From assembly GCA_002411015.1 (NCBI GenBank), contig DHPY01000102.1, positions 1-45,260 of the forward strand: DNA of 45,260 nucleotides. The letters run 5' to 3'. The stretch is from Armatimonadetes bacterium UBA5352. Lineage in GTDB: Bacteria; Armatimonadota; Zipacnadia; Zipacnadales; UBA5352. The position numbers and the translations under genes are program-made. This document shows, one piece after another, positions 19,101 through 27,700 of the stretch. Under the pieces are notes generated by a model, which saw only the letters and a program-made list of their open reading frames with translations, searched no databases and was not told the DNA's origin. The stretch's first letter is position 1; every line of letters begins with the position of its first letter.

Positions 19101-20415
19101 GCAGGCCGCCGGCGCGAGCTTCACGTGGCGTGGGCGCGCGATGAGCATCGGTGAGGCGGCAGGAGGCGGCGTGGACACCGATGGCCTCGCAAATGCCATC
19201 GCCCGCGCGCTGGCGACCGCGAGCGAGGTGGCCTCGGCGCTGAAGCAGCAGGCGCTCGCGGGGACCGAAGGCGCAGGCTATGAGGGCCTGAGCGTGGTCT
19301 CGGAGGCGCAACTGAGCGGCCCGGCGACGACCGCGGCGATGGCCGGCGAGGACCTCGCGGTCGGTCTCGTGGACGGAACGGTTGCGCTGGTGGGGCCCGA
19401 TGACAGCGTTCGATGGACCTGGCAGGGCGCGGCGGCGGTCACCGCGCTGGCGGCCGCTGATCTCGACGGCGACGGCGCGCTGGAGATCATCGCAGGGACG
19501 CAGGATGGCCTCGTATCGGCGCTCGATGGCGGAGATGTCCGCTGGCAGTTCGAGGTTCGCGGCAGCGACACCGCCAACTACCGCTACGCCAAGTCGCTGG
19601 TGGTGGCCGACCTGGAGGGCGATGGCAGTCCGGAGATCCTCGCTGTGGCGCCCTTCCTGCACTGCCTCCGCGCCGACGGCACTCAGGCGTGGGAGGAGTA
19701 CTTCGCGCACTGGCGCAACCTGTGGCGCACGAACTGCGGCGTCGTGCATCCTGCCGACCTCGATGGCGACGGGCGGATGGAGATCGTCTCGTCATGGATA
19801 GACGGCTACTCTGGCACACGCGTCCTCCGCGCCGATGGTGAGCCTGTGGCTCCCGTGCGCGAGGGAGATGACTTCTCGCCGAAGGTCAACCACGGCAAGC
19901 CCACGGGCGTCATCGGGGTGGACTTCAACGCAGATGGCCGGGGCGACGTTGCGGTCGGCTATGACGGCGGGATCGTCACGTTCCCCTTCGACACGGAGGC
20001 GACCGTCGGCGTCGGCGTGATCGGCGTCGGGCCGGTGCTTCATCTACTTCAAGGCCGCTCGGCGGAGCACGATCCCCTCCTCATCGCAACGAACGACATG
20101 GCCGACGTGCGCGGCGTCTACCACAGCGCGAGCGACACCGGCGATCCATACCGGCTGCGCGAGGCGTGGCGCGTTTCGGTCGGCGCGCCGATCACAGCCG
20201 CTATCACCACGGACCTGACCGGTGACGGGCTGACAGAGACGATCGTTGGCACGCGCCGGGGCAGCGTCGCGGTCATCTCGAGCGAGGGCGAGACTATCGG
20301 GGAAGCCGACGTCAACGCGAGCCCGGTGACGGCGATCTGCGTCGCAGGCGATGGCCCGGACATCAACGTGATCCGCGCGGACGGTGCGGTCCAGCGGCTC
20401 CGGCCGGCGAGGTAA
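16174..20415 (+). CDS. Secreted heparinase II/III-like protein with FG-GAP repeats (paralog 2)
   Basis: This 1413-residue protein has a signal peptide (MRGMRMLAVAATLLTAASVAIS). The start could also be the third-codon-downstream ATG at 16183. Compared with paralog 1 it has an extra N-terminal domain of about 150 residues before the shared 'LYPGPGGYVIRTVHDP' domain. It then has the alpha-helical region, a beta-sandwich with 'MREAWG', 'GHTQAHVNA' (His697, Gln699, His701), 'WLIDHEY' and 'ADHSG', and C-terminal FG-GAP repeats ('DLDGDGALE', 'DLEGDGSPE', 'DLDGDGRME'). It follows paralog 1 by 50 bp on the same strand, so the two are probably one transcript, and it ends convergently with lacI 14 bp away. 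The likely role is extracellular cleavage or binding of an acidic glycan. As in paralog 1, the central metal-motif residue is Gln. Confidence 0.8.
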   Translation: MRGMRMLAVAATLLTAASVAISAPEYLIDARDWNGTDPARLVVRAIPEMTRPEALSGRVAVEGGELIDLRARSREGRASAPGVTVDGAGFTVEAGQPMHDLAIEFTGTGATTIALDLGGESVQASIAELRADDRTYDLQGGGTARLLLTFVYPSENPAPITQLKPILSATELMVGGTPRCVIAAPRDGRYDRLAQELAATLAQHGTAPEVVDAEELVDEHFQPNSEALAAANVIAIGNVLDNQLAARLSGSGQAMASQLYPGPGGYVIRTVHDPFGLGRNVVLLAGSDADGVGRAVARFVEAYVPAQGDVVLAAPVVDVKYVWVEHPGIPPAWPKRMPPVRDMAYLQERLAGAGVMNEAGEVLGGASVGGVVDALTVLGETWWYLGWPELPPLMGQILEQNVSVFDAYQALPPHEMSSGITPFTAIWDLIEELPVFTDSQRLAVTNALLAQARLGHEPRSMHVLVREGCRQVHDENHGTNSALNDLVPWRYFDLYYDLPDADYWLTMADALFRGQASSFQISEDSASYNAGCPDHAMSYAFSRPHLLYLERGVARHIADYFLSSGVNNLGFYSGFGDTSGLVPVGYFNVLSQVLFYTRDGRYRWALESLLHRNSGLGAYTNRAALRDDVAPVEPTDLTGILLEPIYERVVEKGGGRLEPIYLPEEPVGGSYNKVAMREAWGADRQYLLMSGMQRDGHTQAHVNAIINLTDNGKMWLIDHEYGLRLAADHSGIVGMHNGRFINPGRQAIAASVADFDRCGMVSSTVGMGALSWKRSVLWLKGGWYAVLDDLSASESGEYVLRAAWRGLGGEELKPDRMVLTQQDQRYEVVTDGQGDLDLQVVPFASGDEWVGFYPGADPAAKVLRQDRVLNLEPGDGARFATLLMGYGEDAPVAADVAALADGAAVVRSGGERWVVADGPVQTDAITFDGAGAMVGPETIAISDATSLSVGGEELLQAAEPVSLQIDLRTGRTTLPQQAAGASFTWRGRAMSIGEAAGGGVDTDGLANAIARALATASEVASALKQQALAGTEGAGYEGLSVVSEAQLSGPATTAAMAGEDLAVGLVDGTVALVGPDDSVRWTWQGAAAVTALAAADLDGDGALEIIAGTQDGLVSALDGGDVRWQFEVRGSDTANYRYAKSLVVADLEGDGSPEILAVAPFLHCLRADGTQAWEEYFAHWRNLWRTNCGVVHPADLDGDGRMEIVSSWIDGYSGTRVLRADGEPVAPVREGDDFSPKVNHGKPTGVIGVDFNADGRGDVAVGYDGGIVTFPFDTEATVGVGVIGVGPVLHLLQGRSAEHDPLLIATNDMADVRGVYHSASDTGDPYRLREAWRVSVGAPITAAITTDLTGDGLTETIVGTRRGSVAVISSEGETIGEADVNASPVTAICVAGDGPDINVIRADGAVQRLRPAR

Positions 20416-20429
20416 CTGGTTCGCGAGGG

Positions 20430-21440
20430 CTATGCCAGACCGTCAGTAGACTGCCGGATCACCAGGCCCGGGTGCAGGACGATCCGGCACCATGGCTCCG
20501 CATTGCCCTCGAGGCGGCTGCGCAGCACGGACATGCTCAGCGAGCAGAGCTGCTCGATGGGGTGCGAGACCGTGGTGATGGAGGGCTGGTGGAACTCAGT
20601 CCACGGCTCATTGTCGAAGCCGACCACGGCGACGTCCTCAGGGATGCGCTTCCCATGGTCGCGCAGGGCCTTGATGACGCCCACTGCAGTGAGGTCAGAG
20701 TGGCAGAAGACGCCCTGAACGTCAGGGCGCTCCCGCAGAAGCGTCTGCGCGGCGAGGTAGGCGCCCTGCGGCGGGTCCTCCGGCTGAACGACAACCATCT
20801 CGTCCGTGATGCCCGCCTCCGCAAGTGCCCTCCGGTAGCCCTCCAGGCGCCCGCCGGTCTCCTGGCCGATCAACGCGACCCGCTCGCCGGCTCGCTCGAT
20901 GAGATGCTTGACCGCGAGGTAGCAGCCATGGGCGCGATCAACGGTGACCGCGTCGCAGGCGACATCCGGTGGCACCGGCCGGGCGTAGTCGACGGCCAGC
21001 ATGTAGGTATCGCGGTCGTGGAGAGCGGCGCACACCTCTCTGAACTCCTCATCGCTCCAGTCCGGCGATACCCAGATGACCGCGGTGGGCCTGGTGAAGA
21101 GGAGGAAGTCCGCGGCGGCACGCGGGTTTCCGTAGGCGCTCAGGTCGGCCGTGAGGATCGGTCGCTCGATGGAGTGCAGGGCCGACTGCAGGCGGGTCAC
21201 TCTGCGCGCGTTCATGAGGTAGTATGACTGCGGCGAGACGAGGATGATGGTCGAGGACTTCCCCGACTGCAGCACCTGCGCGTAGGGGTCGGGCCGGTAG
21301 CCAAGCTCGTCTGCGATGGTCAGGATCCGTGCCCTCGTCTCCTCGGACACACGCACGTCGGCCTTGTTGTTGAGCACACGCGACGCGATCGATGCCGTCA
21401 CCCCCGCACGCTCGGCAACCTCGCTTAGTCTCACACCCAT
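20430..21440 (-). CDS. LacI-family transcriptional regulator
   Basis: This 336-residue LacI/GalR repressor has the usual family length. Residues 3-50 are the helix-turn-helix with hinge helix ('RLSEVAERAGVTASIASRVL', then 'TRARILTIADELGYRPD'). The rest is the periplasmic-binding-protein-like sensor domain ('HCYLAVKHLIERAGERVALI'-type region and 'GVFCHSDLTAVGVIKALRDH'). The ATG at 21440 has AAGGAGGGG upstream. The gene is transcribed towards the heparinase-like pair. Its own promoter and an operator-like element lie at 21572-21624, and a near-identical element lies upstream of the heparinase-like pair, so autoregulation plus control of that operon is likely. The ligand is unknown; a sugar released from the glycan is a reasonable guess. 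Confidence 0.9.
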   Translation of the reverse strand: MGVRLSEVAERAGVTASIASRVLNNKADVRVSEETRARILTIADELGYRPDPYAQVLQSGKSSTIILVSPQSYYLMNARRVTRLQSALHSIERPILTADLSAYGNPRAAADFLLFTRPTAVIWVSPDWSDEEFREVCAALHDRDTYMLAVDYARPVPPDVACDAVTVDRAHGCYLAVKHLIERAGERVALIGQETGGRLEGYRRALAEAGITDEMVVVQPEDPPQGAYLAAQTLLRERPDVQGVFCHSDLTAVGVIKALRDHGKRIPEDVAVVGFDNEPWTEFHQPSITTVSHPIEQLCSLSMSVLRSRLEGNAEPWCRIVLHPGLVIRQSTDGLA

Positions 21441-21478
21441 CAGGCACCCCTCCTTGTGCGGCTGTAATCACTGTCGGT

Positions 21479-21526
21479 TATCGGAGAATGCCCCCGTCGT
21501 CCGCTCCAGGAAGATTTTTTCCGATA
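21479..21526. repeat. Inverted repeat in the lacI leader
   Basis: TATCGGAGAA at 21479-21488 is repeated on the opposite strand as TATCGGAAAA at 21517-21526, 9 of 10 identical. It lies within the presumed lacI leader. It could be a second regulator site; the arms are too far apart and the spacer too long for a simple terminator. Confidence 0.3.
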
Positions 21527-21571
21527 TTCCTCGGGGGGAAGGAGGACTCCTTCTGCGGAAGGCGAAAGTGC

Positions 21572-21592
21572 GCTTGAAACAACGCTTTCTCA
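21572..21592 (-). promoter_or_regulatory. Probable LacI-family operator at the lacI promoter
   Basis: On the minus strand this reads TGAGAAAGCGTTGTTTCA followed by AGC, 19 of 21 identical to the element at 12139-12159. It begins three bases after the -10 box of the lacI promoter, so a bound repressor would cover the transcription start. This is the layout expected for autoregulation. Confidence 0.75.
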
Positions 21593-21595
21593 GCC

Positions 21596-21624
21596 ATTAT
21601 AGGGCATTATTGAGAGGATGGCAA
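21596..21624 (-). promoter_or_regulatory. Near-consensus sigma-70-type promoter for lacI
   Basis: On the minus strand TTGCCA (21619-21624) and TATAAT (21596-21601) are separated by exactly 17 bases. The operator-like element follows at once. Transcription would start near 21589, leaving a leader of about 150 bases before lacI. Confidence 0.75.
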
Positions 21625-21762
21625 GATGGATGCCGCGGGGGCGGCGGGAGAACAACCACCGTGGGAAACCAGAGAGACAGGACCGACATATGGGAGCACA
21701 GACCCGGCAAAGCAGCACCGTCTATCTGTCGTCGCCCACACTTGAGAGGAGGAAGGACTGTG

Positions 21763-22455
21763 GTGCAGAGACGCGGCTTCACACTGATTGAGCTGCTGGT
21801 GGTGATCGCCATTATCGCCATCCTCGCAGCCATCTTGTTCCCGGTCTACGAGCGGGCCCGCGCCAAGGCCAACTCGGCTAGCTGCCAGTCGAACCTCAAG
21901 CAGATCGGTCTGGCCTTCCTGATGTACGCACAGGACTACGATGAGTTGCTGCCTGAAGGAGAGGGGGTCTACACCCGTGCGGCGTTCCCCTACTATCCTA
22001 CCTGGGACGTCGGCACTGAGCCGTACGTGGGCAAGTTTGCGTGGGCGCTCTACCTGCATCCGTACATAAGAAACGTGGAAGCCCATGACTGCCCCAGTGG
22101 TCCGGAGCACAACAACAACAAGTACACGAAGTACGACTATGGATGGAACAGTCTGGGGACAGAGCAGCAGATACCGGGCGTTGGCGGCCTCGCGCGCCCG
22201 TCGGAGACCAATCTGGTGTGTGATGCCAACTACCCCTACCTGGACAGGCGAGGACCCACTCTCGCGTATCTGAAGATCAACCTGGGCCACAATACGACCA
22301 ACCCGAAGAGCCGCGGAGATCGACATAACGGCATGCACAACGTCGTGTTCTGCGATGGCCACGTCAAGTCCGTCAGTCGCGATGGCATCCTGCAGGGAGC
22401 CGGAGGCGCGGCGAACAACAACCTTCCGCCATGGAACTGGGTGTGGGCCGACTGA
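21763..22455 (+). CDS. H-X9-DG prepilin-type protein 1
   Basis: This is a type IV/II pseudopilin-like protein of 230 residues. The start is a GTG at 21763 (or the GTG just before at 21760) with AGGAGG upstream; the paralog at 22545 starts the same way. The N-terminus 'QRRGFTLIELLVVIAII' is the prepilin peptidase site followed by the hydrophobic helix, with cleavage expected after Gly and Glu at position 5 of the mature protein. The C-terminal region has 'HNGMHNVVFCDG', the H-X9-DG motif of the prepilin-associated family that is greatly expanded in Armatimonadota and Planctomycetota. The function of the family is unknown; a secretion pseudopilus or surface-display role is inferred. It is followed by a paralog 89 bp away. 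Confidence 0.88.
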   Translation: MQRRGFTLIELLVVIAIIAILAAILFPVYERARAKANSASCQSNLKQIGLAFLMYAQDYDELLPEGEGVYTRAAFPYYPTWDVGTEPYVGKFAWALYLHPYIRNVEAHDCPSGPEHNNNKYTKYDYGWNSLGTEQQIPGVGGLARPSETNLVCDANYPYLDRRGPTLAYLKINLGHNTTNPKSRGDRHNGMHNVVFCDGHVKSVSRDGILQGAGGAANNNLPPWNWVWAD

Positions 22456-22544
22456 TCCGATGGCAGATCGACATCCGAGAGGACCAGATCCAGGCCGCAT
22501 CGAAAGGCGTGCCCGCGGCACCCAATGACAAGGAGGGATGGAGA

Positions 22545-23144
<600 letters not shown>

Positions 23145-23183
23145 TCGGGGATGCCTGACTGATCGGGCCGGAGTCGACCTGCG

Positions 23184-23216
23184 GACCGGGCGGGGCTAAC
23201 ATGCTCCCGCCCGGTC
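23184..23216. terminator. Bidirectional terminator between prepilin 2 and the FAD oxidoreductase
   Basis: GACCGGGCGGG and CCCGCCCGGTC form an 11-bp perfect stem around an 11-base loop in the 84-base gap between two convergent genes. The T tract (TGCTTGT) is poor, but the placement fits termination from both sides. Confidence 0.7.
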
Positions 23217-23228
23217 TGCTTGTACCGG

Positions 23229-24548
23229 TCACGCCCACCGGGGCGGCCGCCACGCAGCCAGCAGTTCGGCTTTGAGCGCCCCGCCGTCCAGTTCAGCAGG
23301 TGCGGCACCCGCCTCCACAGCTCGCGCGGCGGCCGTCCCCGCGGCCTGCCCGAGGAACAGGCAGGTAGGCATCACCCGTAGTGAACCATGCGCCAGGCGG
23401 TCAGCGGAGACGCAGCGCCCGGCCACCAGCAGCCCCGCCGGGCGCTCCGGCAGGAGACAGCGGTACGGGATCTCGTACCACTCCCCCTCCGGCGGCCGGT
23501 TCGCCAGCACGTACTCGACGGTGTGCGGCTCATAGCCTGGCGGCGGATCGTGCAGATCGGTGAAGTACCACGCAGGCACCAGGCCATCCGCGAACTTCGC
23601 CGCCGACAGAACATCCTCGCGAGTGAGGGTGTACCGCCCCACGATCCGGCGCGATTCGCGCGCCACAAACGCCCCCGCGGAGGTCATCCGACAGCTCTCG
23701 CAGCCCGGCACGCGCGCCCGGAGGAAGCGCACGATCTGCAGCGCCACAAGCTGGCACTGCGCAAGCGCCTCCGTCGTCTGGAGCGGGTCGGTCGGGTCCA
23801 CGTTCTGCAGCTCCCACCCGCCCAGCCAGAGCCTGCCGCTCTCGCGCCAGAAGGGGAAGCAGTCGGGCTCCAGGCCGAAGACCGCGTCCGGCTGACGAAG
23901 CTCCCCGGCCGCCACGGCCGCCCTGCACAGCGCCTCCAGCTCCCCGGCCGGCGGCATGCGGTCGCGCTCGATGCCCTCCACGCCCCAGCGGAAGCTGCCA
24001 TGCTGGATCCGCCCGTCCTCGGCATCGCCCTGCAGGAAGGGAGCGCCGGCGCGGGCGGCGAGGTCAGCATCGGCGGTGCAGTCAACGACGACGCGTGCGC
24101 GCACGAGGGAGCGGCCGGCCTTGTTCACCACGAGTGCTCCGGCCACCGCATCATCCTCCAGCCACGCCCGCTCGGCGATCGTCCCGAGCAGGAGGTCGGC
24201 GCCGGCCTCGCGCGTCATCTCGAGCAGGATCTGCGCGGCAGCACCCGGATTGCAGGCGTAGCGACCGGGCGGGTTGAAGCGCTCCCGGTCAACCCGCAGT
24301 TCAGCGGCGCCGATATCGAAGAGCTTCGCGATCAACTCATCGAACACCGGCCCACCGGGAGCATCGCAGTAGTATGGGACGCTCGCGACGACGCCGCCCA
24401 GCCTCCCCTGCATCTCTACCAGCAGCACCCGCGCTCCAAGGCGCGCTGCGGCCACTGCAGCGCCCACGCCTGCGGGACCACCGCCGCAGACGAGGACGTC
24501 GTAGTGGTCGGTCCCTGGAACGGTATCAGTCAGCCTGACCTGCTTCAC
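23229..24548 (-). CDS. FAD-dependent oxidoreductase (FAD_oxidored-type)
   Basis: This is a flavoprotein of 439 residues if it starts at GTG 24548; the frame runs further upstream, but that part overlaps the divergent gene at 24702 and shows no domain. The N-terminus has 'YDVLVCGGGPAGVGAAVAAA', the dinucleotide-binding GxGxxG fold, then the acidic residue in 'VLLVE', and 'VVDCTADADLAARAGAPF' is a typical later motif of the FAD_oxidored family. The C-terminus has 'LLVAGRCVSADRLAHGSLRV', which also contacts FAD in this family. Such proteins are common in glycan-degrading loci of these phyla and their substrates are mostly unknown. The ribosome binding site is weak, so the start is uncertain. Confidence 0.85.
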   Translation of the reverse strand: MKQVRLTDTVPGTDHYDVLVCGGGPAGVGAAVAAARLGARVLLVEMQGRLGGVVASVPYYCDAPGGPVFDELIAKLFDIGAAELRVDRERFNPPGRYACNPGAAAQILLEMTREAGADLLLGTIAERAWLEDDAVAGALVVNKAGRSLVRARVVVDCTADADLAARAGAPFLQGDAEDGRIQHGSFRWGVEGIERDRMPPAGELEALCRAAVAAGELRQPDAVFGLEPDCFPFWRESGRLWLGGWELQNVDPTDPLQTTEALAQCQLVALQIVRFLRARVPGCESCRMTSAGAFVARESRRIVGRYTLTREDVLSAAKFADGLVPAWYFTDLHDPPPGYEPHTVEYVLANRPPEGEWYEIPYRCLLPERPAGLLVAGRCVSADRLAHGSLRVMPTCLFLGQAAGTAAARAVEAGAAPAELDGGALKAELLAAWRPPRWA

Positions 24549-24573
24549 CAGAGCACCATCCCTGCGTCGTCGG

Positions 24574-24585
24574 CCTGTGCACAGG
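24574..24585. promoter_or_regulatory. Perfect palindrome between divergent genes
   Basis: CCTGTGCACAGG is a perfect 12-bp palindrome in the 153-base region between the FAD oxidoreductase (minus) and heparinase-like paralog 3 (plus). It could be an operator shared by both. No promoter boxes were recognised and there is no copy of the LacI-type element here. Confidence 0.35.
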
Positions 24586-24701
24586 GCCTGAGTTCCGCCG
24601 ATTCGCCGTGAGCACCTCCGGACAAGGCAGCTCATCTCAGCGAAGGTCCCGGCATCCGGAACGCGAACCTGTACGCATCCTGGACTGAAGGAGCTACTCC
24701 C

Positions 24702-27700
24702 ATGCGCCTGACAATGTTGCTGCTCGCAATCCTCGCCTGCTGCGCCGCCTCCGCGCAGGATGCCACCATCACCCATACTGCGACAATCACCAGCCTGCCC
24801 GGGGTGCAGGGCGCTGACTTCTCGACGCTCCTCGATGGCCGCGTCGAGACTGGTATCGCCTTCGATGTCGGGACTGACGGCGAGGGCGCCGTCAGCTTCG
24901 ACTTCGGCGCGCCGCGCATCGTGAGCGGCATACGCTTCTTCCAGAACAGTGAGACATACTACACTACGCGTTACGCGATCGAGGGCGACACCACCGGCGA
25001 CGGCGAGTTCGAGACTACACTCGCCGAGGGCGCGGAGGCTCCAGTGCTGGAGTGGATCGAGCATCGGTGGGAGCCGGTGGAGGTGCAGGCGATCCGTCTG
25101 CGCTCGGTGGAGGGCGTCTCCGGCGGCCGGCGCGCCCATCCGTGCCTGGCGGAGGTCGAGGTCATCGGCCCGGCTCTACCCGCCGACTCCGCTCGCGCGG
25201 CCGAGCTTGGCCACCCGGTCAGCGCCGTCACGGCCGTGAGGCCGCTGCGCCGCAGCACGGCGCTCATCGCGAACGATACGCCGCCGGCAGTGGTCGCGGG
25301 CACCGACGCGGCCTCGCGCGCGGCGGCTGAGGCGCTGGCAGCGGGGCTTAGCGAGCGCGTCGGACAGCCGGTGCCGGTGGTCGGCGAGATCACGCAGGCG
25401 GGCCTCGGTGACCGCACGGTCTTCGCGGTCGGCAACTGCGTGAGCAATCCGCTCGTCGCGCGGCTCTTCTACAACTGGTACGCGCAGGAGGACAGCCTCT
25501 ACCCCGGCCCCGGCGGCTACACGATCCGCACGGTCACCGACCCCTACCCGTGGCGGGGCGAGGTGGACGTGATCGTGGTCGGCGGCAGCGACGAGCCCGG
25601 CCTCACCGCCGGCGTCGAGCGGCTGCTCGCGCAGGTGGCCGGTGGCGAGCTGCCTTGGATGCTGGAGGTGCAGAGCGCCGCGAAGCCCGATGCCGCCGCG
25701 ATGCGTGCCGCGACTGCGAATGATCCGGAGCCAACCTTCGCGGCGTTCCTCACCGCGGTGCAGGACTGGCAGCGCTGGGGTGATGACGCCTACGCTCGCC
25801 GGGCGATGCGCGCGCTCGATCTGATGGTCGAGACCTACGAGCGCGACCCCGCACGCGATGTCCCGTGGAACGAGGAGACCACCTCGGGACCGATCTTCGC
25901 GGCATGGGAGGCCTTCGAGCCCTGCCCGCTGATCGCCGATGAGGCCCGCCTGGACTACACGAAGGCCTTCCTGAGCCTCCTCTACAGCATCCCTCAGCAC
26001 ACCTCCGGCTACGCGAACCTCGAGAACAGCAAGCTCGTGGCATGGAACCACACGACCTTCCCGCTGCTCGGGCTCTACTTCGGAGGGCGCTACTTCGGGC
26101 ACTACCACCACATCACCGCCTGCGACGACTACCTCGCCAAAGCCCACGCCACCTTCGGCGCCCAGGCGCGCTCGTGGAAGCCGCAGGAGGACGCGGACTC
26201 GTACGTGACCTGCACGATGGACCACGTCACCCGCTACTGCCTCGCCGAGGGGCGCGATGACTGGGTCACCGGCGGCAACATGGCGCGCTACGCGGACTAC
26301 ATGATCGGCATCTGCGACAGCCGTGGCTGGGCCGCGGGGTTCGGCGACTCCGGCTACTCCTCGGGCCCGGGGCTGCTGCAGCGCGTACTCCCGCTGGCCT
26401 ACCTCACCACCGGCGATCCGGGCTACCGCTGGGTGCTGGAGCACGTGGCGCCCGGGGGCTGGGAGGACCCATATCGCCAGAAGCCCTCAGAGCGACCGGA
26501 TCGCTTTGTCGGCCTGAACGTCTTCCCGCTCGACCCGCAGGTCTACGAGTACACGCAGACCACGCCCTACTACAACGAAGAGCTGGTGCCGTCCGAGGTG
26601 CCCGTGGAGGCCGCCTGGGACAAGATCTCGATGCGCGAGAGCTGGGATCCCGGCGCGCAGTACCTGCTCCTCGATGGCTTCGGCCGCGGCAAGCACCTGC
26701 ACTACGACACCGGCGCGATCACCGAGTTTGTCGCGGATGGTGAGCGCTGGCTGGCCGATCACGACTACCTGATCCGCAACTCAACGGAGCACGCAATGCT
26801 CTCCGTGCTGCGCGACGGCCGCGGCGACGCGCTGGTGCCGAGCATGGCCGCCCTCAAGAGCGCCGCGGACCTCGATGGCTGGAGCGTCGTGCGCACCTCG
26901 ATCCCAGGCTACAGCGGCCTCGACTGGGACCGCACGATCGTCTGGCGCAAGGGCCGCTACTTCGTGGCGCTCGACGGCGTGACCGCGCGTGAGCCGGGCG
27001 CATACGACCTTGAGCTGACATGGAAGACCGAGGATACCGGCGGCGAGAGGCTGGATGATGGCCGCGTCTTCGTCGCCGACCGCAGCGCCACCGCCGCGCC
27101 GAGCAGCGGGGTCATCACGGTGGACGACCCGGACGCCTCGGGCGGGCGCGCAGTTGATCTGACGGGCTCGTCGTCACGGCTTGCCATGCGGGTGGCCCTG
27201 CCCGGCGGCGAGTACCGCCTGCACCTGCGCGGCACGAGCGTTGACGGCAGCCACGACTCTGTGTGGGTGCGCGTGGATGGCGGAGACCCGATCCCGTTCG
27301 GCCTCGCGAAGGGCGGCTACGGCGGCGAGATCGGCGGCGGGACAGCGCCGCAGGCCGCGAGCGCGATCACGCTGCCGGAGGGCGACGTGCACCTGCTGCT
27401 CATCACGCTGCGCGAGCTTCCGCCGGGGCGGATAGACCGCGTCGCCTTCTACCGCGATGACACCGAGGTGCTCGCGATCGAGGCGGAGGAGGCCGAGGCG
27501 CTGCGCCCGGATGATCGTGTGCCGGTCGAAGCGCGGCGCTTCACGATCAAGTCCGCCGAGCAGGTGCGCTCGCGGGTGACCACCCACGAGAGCCAGGGCA
27601 TCGCCATACCGCTTTGTGTGCTGCATCAGCGGCGCGCGGAGGAGCTGGCGGCCGGAGAGCGGGCGCAGTTCGCGTCCATCTTCTTCAATGAGAGCCGCGA

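Larger units (their letters stand above)
21441..21762. other. Divergent lacI/prepilin intergenic region
   Basis: This 322-base gap between lacI (minus) and the first prepilin (plus) contains the lacI promoter and operator, a leader of about 150 bases for lacI with an inverted repeat at 21479-21526, and the prepilin ribosome binding site (AGGAGG at 21747-21752). No convincing coding sequence, RNA gene or clear plus-strand promoter was seen; TTGAAA at 21574 with TATAGG 18 bases on is a weak candidate. Confidence 0.6.

Noticed and set aside
21690..21762. A possible c-di-GMP-type riboswitch before prepilin 1, suggested by CCCGGCAAAGCAGCACCG
   Set aside because: Only a short core resemblance is present; the paired stems and the tetraloop receptor of the known motif could not be found.
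24549..25139. Longer N-terminus of the FAD oxidoreductase reaching 25139
   Set aside because: It would overlap 438 bases of the divergent heparinase-like gene, and the FAD-binding fold begins only after 24548.
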